Source of the DNA: JBBQZU01 sp041749535
GTDB taxonomy: Bacteria; Bacteroidota; Bacteroidia; Flavobacteriales_D; Cryomorphaceae
Assembly (NCBI GenBank): GCA_041749535.1
Contig: JBGTBE010000088.1
Coordinates: 62,001 to 126,000 of the forward strand
Direction of reading: 5' to 3'
DNA length: 64,000 bases
The notes under the pieces were generated by a model that had not been told where the DNA came from, searched no databases, and was given only the letters and a program-made list of their open reading frames with translations. The first letter of the stretch is position 1; each line of letters starts with the position of its first letter. Positions 60,934 to 64,000 of the stretch are shown here, piece after piece. Position numbers and translations under genes: made by a program.

Positions 60934-63000
60934 CTATGATGATTTGAATCGCTTTATCTCTCCTGATTTAATTTTGCGGAAGTACTCAATTAGGTCCTTC
61001 TTAACTTCACCAGACATGATTACCAGACCCAAAATATTTGGAAAAGCCATCCCAAGAATCATCAAATCAGAAAAATCTAACACGCTGCCCAGACCCACCG
61101 ATGAGCCTACTACAATGAAGATTAGAAAGAGCCCTTTATAAGCAAATTCTATTTTTCGGGAGGTTCCAAATAAATAAGTCCATGCTTTAAGTCCATAGTA
61201 TGACCAAGAGATCATGGTAGAGAATGCGAACATGAGTATTGCAAATAGCAACACCCAGTCGAACCAACTAAATACACTGCTAAATGCGGCGGAGGTAAGC
61301 TCGGTACCAGTGAGTCCACCTGTCTTGTCAGCAAATCCGGTAAAGATGAGCACCAAAGCTGTCATGGTGCATACCACCACCGTATCAATAAATGGTTCAA
61401 GCAAGGCTACGATGCCTTCACTAACGGGCTCCTCAGTGCGCGACGCAGAGTGCGCAATAGAGGCGGAACCCACGCCTGCTTCATTAGAAAAAGCAGCCCT
61501 CTGAAACCCTACAATAAGAACTCCAATCACCCCACCCTTCAGTGCTGATGGAGAAAAGGCCCCATCAAAAATAGCCGTAAAAGCCAGGCCCAAATTCTCA
61601 ATATTCATTAAAATGATGATCACTGCAAAGGACACATACACTCCTACCATAAGCGGAACAATTTTATCAGTCACCTTTGCAATACTTCTAATTCCACCCA
61701 GTATAACAAGTGCAACAAGAATTGCCAGAATCACCCCAAAAATTGCCCCATTGCCTTGAAAGAATTCAATCTTGGAAGAAACCTGTGCAAAGGCCTGATT
61801 TGCCTGAAACATATTGCCACCACCAAAGGAACCGCCTACACAAAGAATTGCAAAAAATACAGCAAGGACTTTTCCAAAGCCTTTCATTTTTCTTTTAGCT
61901 AGACCTTCTGAAAGATAAAACATGGGCCCGCCTGAGACCACACCTTTATCATTGATCTTTCTATATTTCACCCCGAGGGTGCATTCTGTAAACTTACTTG
62001 CCATACCCAGTAAACCAGCAACGATCATCCAGAATGTGGCACCCGCTCCCCCGATCACAATTGCGACAGCCACTCCAGCAATATTACCCAAACCTACTGT
62101 AGCAGAAAGTGCAGTGGTGAGGGCTTGGAAATGCGAGACTTCACCAGCATCAGCCGGGTTATCGTATTTACCACGAATCAAGGAAACAGCATGGCGCAAA
62201 CCTCGAAAGTTCACAAAGCCCATTTTAAGGGTAAAAAAGATAGCGCCAATGACCAACCACACCACAATAAAAGGGATATTCTTTTTTTGAGGATCCCCAT
62301 TGGGATGCATCAGGGAAATAGGCTCGCTGAATGCTATGCGCCCTATCACACCAGTTTCGGGGGCTGTTTGTGCCGCCTTATCATCAACATCATAAACCAT
62401 TTCCCCCGCATTGAACTTGTGCTTGAGAACACCAGATTGTAATGCAAATAGGGTGAGCGTATCATTCACGTCCCTTCTTATCAGTGCTATTTTCTCGCCT
62501 TTTGAGACTGTGGCTCCAGATTCTTTGTACCACCTCATTAGGAAGATACGCTTCACCCCGGCGGCCCTGAATCCGGTGGCCATCACTTCTATGTCATCCG
62601 CATAAACCACAGGATCATACACTCCAAGCGATTCAAAGGGATCCCAGAAAAGTATCGATGCAATGCCGCTAACAAGTGGAAGAAAAAGTGAATTAATCTG
62701 TTCCTCATAAGACTCAGCAGGAATTACATCAGTCAATTCCTTCACGTTTCCTGCGGCATCCGTTACCACAACATTAAACGAAACTCCTTCGTTCAAGCGG
62801 CGGCTCAGATCAGAATCTAATGGAGTAGCTTGATTGCTCCATTTATAGGTATATGGAGGGGTACCCTGATCTACAATCACTTGTGCACGACCATCTGTGA
62901 TGCGTTTACTATCATTGGATAACACAAGGTGTGCTTCTAGTTGTGCAAAAGAATTGGAAACTCCGCCTATGAACAGGAGGAGCAGTGCTAATTTCTTCAT
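60934..63000 (-). CDS. Alanine/glycine:sodium symporter with extracytoplasmic N-terminal extension
   Basis: 688 residues; ordinary members have about 450-500. Signal peptide (1-19), SprB/Ig-like domain (about 20-95, GTPPYTYKWSN), a hydrophobic segment (about 103-123), a barrel-sandwich, lipoyl-like domain (about 130-225, VSKGEKIALIRRDVN), then the AGCS transporter (about 245-688) with ATVGLGNIAGVAVAI and RAAFSNEAGVGSASIAHSA motifs, about ten TMs. It imports a small amino acid with Na+. It is followed by the HhH gene; the extension could sense or bind a substrate in the periplasm. Confidence 0.87.
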   Translation of the reverse strand: MKKLALLLLFIGGVSNSFAQLEAHLVLSNDSKRITDGRAQVIVDQGTPPYTYKWSNQATPLDSDLSRRLNEGVSFNVVVTDAAGNVKELTDVIPAESYEEQINSLFLPLVSGIASILFWDPFESLGVYDPVVYADDIEVMATGFRAAGVKRIFLMRWYKESGATVSKGEKIALIRRDVNDTLTLFALQSGVLKHKFNAGEMVYDVDDKAAQTAPETGVIGRIAFSEPISLMHPNGDPQKKNIPFIVVWLVIGAIFFTLKMGFVNFRGLRHAVSLIRGKYDNPADAGEVSHFQALTTALSATVGLGNIAGVAVAIVIGGAGATFWMIVAGLLGMASKFTECTLGVKYRKINDKGVVSGGPMFYLSEGLAKRKMKGFGKVLAVFFAILCVGGSFGGGNMFQANQAFAQVSSKIEFFQGNGAIFGVILAILVALVILGGIRSIAKVTDKIVPLMVGVYVSFAVIIILMNIENLGLAFTAIFDGAFSPSALKGGVIGVLIVGFQRAAFSNEAGVGSASIAHSASRTEEPVSEGIVALLEPFIDTVVVCTMTALVLIFTGFADKTGGLTGTELTSAAFSSVFSWFDWVLLFAILMFAFSTMISWSYYGLKAWTYLFGTSRKIEFAYKGLFLIFIVVGSSVGLGSVLDFSDLMILGMAFPNILGLVIMSGEVKKDLIEYFRKIKSGEIKRFKSS

Positions 63001-63096
63001 GGTCCCTTCTCAGTTGTTACAAACCTTAGTTGGCCTGCGAAGGCTAAAGAAACAAATTTTTTTGGGAGGTAAAAGCCCTTAAAAAAAACCTGATGA

Positions 63097-63330
63097 TTAA
63101 ATGTCCCAAACAGTTCGCCGGCCTTTGCGAACAAAAATGTCTTTGTGCTCGAGCCAAAACGCAAAGAACAAATAGAAGATGAGAGGAGAACCCAGGGTGA
63201 TAAAAGAAATATAGATGAAGTAAATCCTAATCTTTGACGATTGAATCCCCAATCTATCGCCCCACCAATCGCACACTCCAAATGCTTGGCGCTCAAATAA
63301 ATTCTTAACGTATCTCTCCAGTGTTCCCAT
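63097..63330 (-). CDS. PspC-domain small membrane protein
   Basis: 77 residues: an amphipathic N-terminus, one hydrophobic PspC segment (about 33-60, IYFIYISFITLGSPLIFYLF) and a basic C-terminal tail. PspC partners respond to envelope stress in E. coli. The gene overlaps the upstream DUF2851 gene by 26 nt. Confidence 0.8.
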   Translation of the reverse strand: MGTLERYVKNLFERQAFGVCDWWGDRLGIQSSKIRIYFIYISFITLGSPLIFYLFFAFWLEHKDIFVRKGRRTVWDI

Positions 63331-64000
63331 ACTCTTTCATTAAGTGAATTCCGACCTTACAATTTAGGCATTTTTTTGGATCACACCAGTATCTTTTTAG
63401 GTGAAGAATTCCCTGCGAATCAAATGCATTAACAATGTTAAAATTAAAGGTCTTGAAACGTTTTACAGTTGAATTTGATTCCGATGGCAATTCTTCAAGC
63501 AGCCCTATTGCGCGAGCTTGCCAGGTCTCGTCACGGTTATATGCGGCAAGGGCAAACATTAACGGGACTACAGCATTAATAACGAGCGAGACTATAGTAT
63601 CTGCACCTATATGCTTGGCGATTGATGTGCTCTCCTTTCCAAGTACATAGTGGGTTTTCCAATATGAATGTGTAAGCCCTACATCAAAAATTTTATTCAA
63701 TTCATCAGTCGTTGATGCGTTGGTGATCAAATCACTTAATGAATCATGACGCGCATAAAGTGCTGCTACCTGCGCCAACCTAACAGCAGGGAAATTTTGA
63801 GGTCTCAGCCTAAGCAACTTCCACGCTGAAGCAGGCATACTTGTAAGGTCAAACTTCGCCTGTAGAAAACGGTATCTTTCCCAAAGCTCCTTCATATAGG
63901 AATCATCCGCCACAGATATATCCAACAATCCCGCCTGACCGAGAAAAAAAGCTTCAAGATTGGTGGCATCAGTCCGTATCTTTTTAACCAATCCAATAGG
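63305..64000 (-). CDS. DUF2851 family protein, 5'-truncated by the window edge
   Basis: The C-terminal about 231 residues are visible of a family usually near 420. The frame is open across the window end (P-I-G-L-V-K-K at 64000), so the TTG at 63991 is not a start. Features visible: a helical region with RLRPQNFPAVRLAQVAALY and a C-terminal cysteine group CDPKKCLNCKVG that could bind a metal. Function unknown; DUF2851 proteins are common in Bacteroidota and often precede a PspC gene, as here. Confidence 0.85.
   Translation of the reverse strand, partial: PIGLVKKIRTDATNLEAFFLGQAGLLDISVADDSYMKELWERYRFLQAKFDLTSMPASAWKLLRLRPQNFPAVRLAQVAALYARHDSLSDLITNASTTDELNKIFDVGLTHSYWKTHYVLGKESTSIAKHIGADTIVSLVINAVVPLMFALAAYNRDETWQARAIGLLEELPSESNSTVKRFKTFNFNIVNAFDSQGILHLKRYWCDPKKCLNCKVGIHLMKEYGNTGEIR

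Noticed and set aside
63001..63096. Possible promoter TAAGGTTTG before the symporter
   Set aside because: It has three bases between TA and TTTG instead of two, and the nearest TTTG upstream is about 25 bases away.

Overview
The window reads as chromosomal DNA of a Bacteroidota bacterium, most likely order Flavobacteriales (the Cryomorphaceae/Schleiferiaceae side is a guess). The evidence is direct: three very large secreted proteins end in type IX secretion (T9SS) sorting domains with the YPNP motif; several genes are preceded by the Bacteroidota -7 promoter element TAnnTTTG; there is a bacillithiol gene (bshB1); and two gene orders typical of the phylum are present, L28-L33-DUF4295-ftsY-rimO and rpsU-xerC-hpf-tRNAs-tuf-tRNA-Trp-secE-nusG-rplKAJL-rpoBC. 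Base composition looks moderate (low 40s % G+C by eye). I see no phage, insertion sequence, CRISPR array, rRNA or plasmid feature.

Layout. 1-2100: the 3' part of citrate synthase, a tandem universal stress protein with a clear promoter, and an odd hairpin/terminator region on the minus strand. 2151-10900: one long minus-strand run with many 4-14 nt overlaps, in transcription order ccmB, ccmC-like, ccmD-like, ccmE, ccmF-like, a DUF2520 oxidoreductase-like gene, a KdsC-like phosphatase, a UbiA prenyltransferase, maf and bshB1. The first half builds c-type cytochromes; the second half is a conserved housekeeping string. 11031-15175: a beta-CASP metallo-hydrolase, a RidA protein, a small membrane protein and an M61 peptidase. 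15265-19152: a T9SS-exported fusion of an FG-GAP propeller and a vanadium haloperoxidase. 19323-23630: translation and protein-targeting genes and cinA.

23809-33470 is the accessory-looking block: two giant plus-strand T9SS cargo genes, an M43 metalloprotease and a 1,865-residue cysteine-rich CUB/P-domain protein with recent internal duplication. They share a C-terminal fibronectin-like repeat and are probably deployed together at the surface. 33749-42994: a histone-deacetylase-like enzyme, a small membrane-anchored protein, a NamZ-type (DUF1343) muramidase, a LolC/E-like permease with an inserted extracytoplasmic domain, cystathionine beta-synthase, a helical-backbone metal receptor, a patatin/Omp85 protein and a DUF3467 protein.

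43044-58229 is the large minus-strand gene-expression cluster: rpsU, xerC and hpf, then tRNA-Thr, Tyr, Gly, Thr, tuf, tRNA-Trp, secE, nusG, four ribosomal proteins, rpoB and rpoC. It carries several convincing RNA structures: a three-way junction before rplK, a long hairpin between rplL and rpoB, a terminator touching the xerC start codon and a UUCG-loop terminator after rpoC. 58252-64000: an acyl-CoA dehydrogenase, apt, a helix-hairpin-helix protein, a Na+/alanine-type symporter with an unusual N-terminal extension, a PspC protein and the truncated end of a DUF2851 gene.

No wholly new multi-gene system stands out. The best leads are unusual domain fusions (the haloperoxidase propeller and Ig-like modules fused to inner-membrane transporters), active-site deviations in the M43 protease, a Cys-type CcmE, and the RNA structures at 1925-2075, 53485-53537, 51275-51305 and 57953-57979. 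All names rest on reading motifs by eye; no database search was run.
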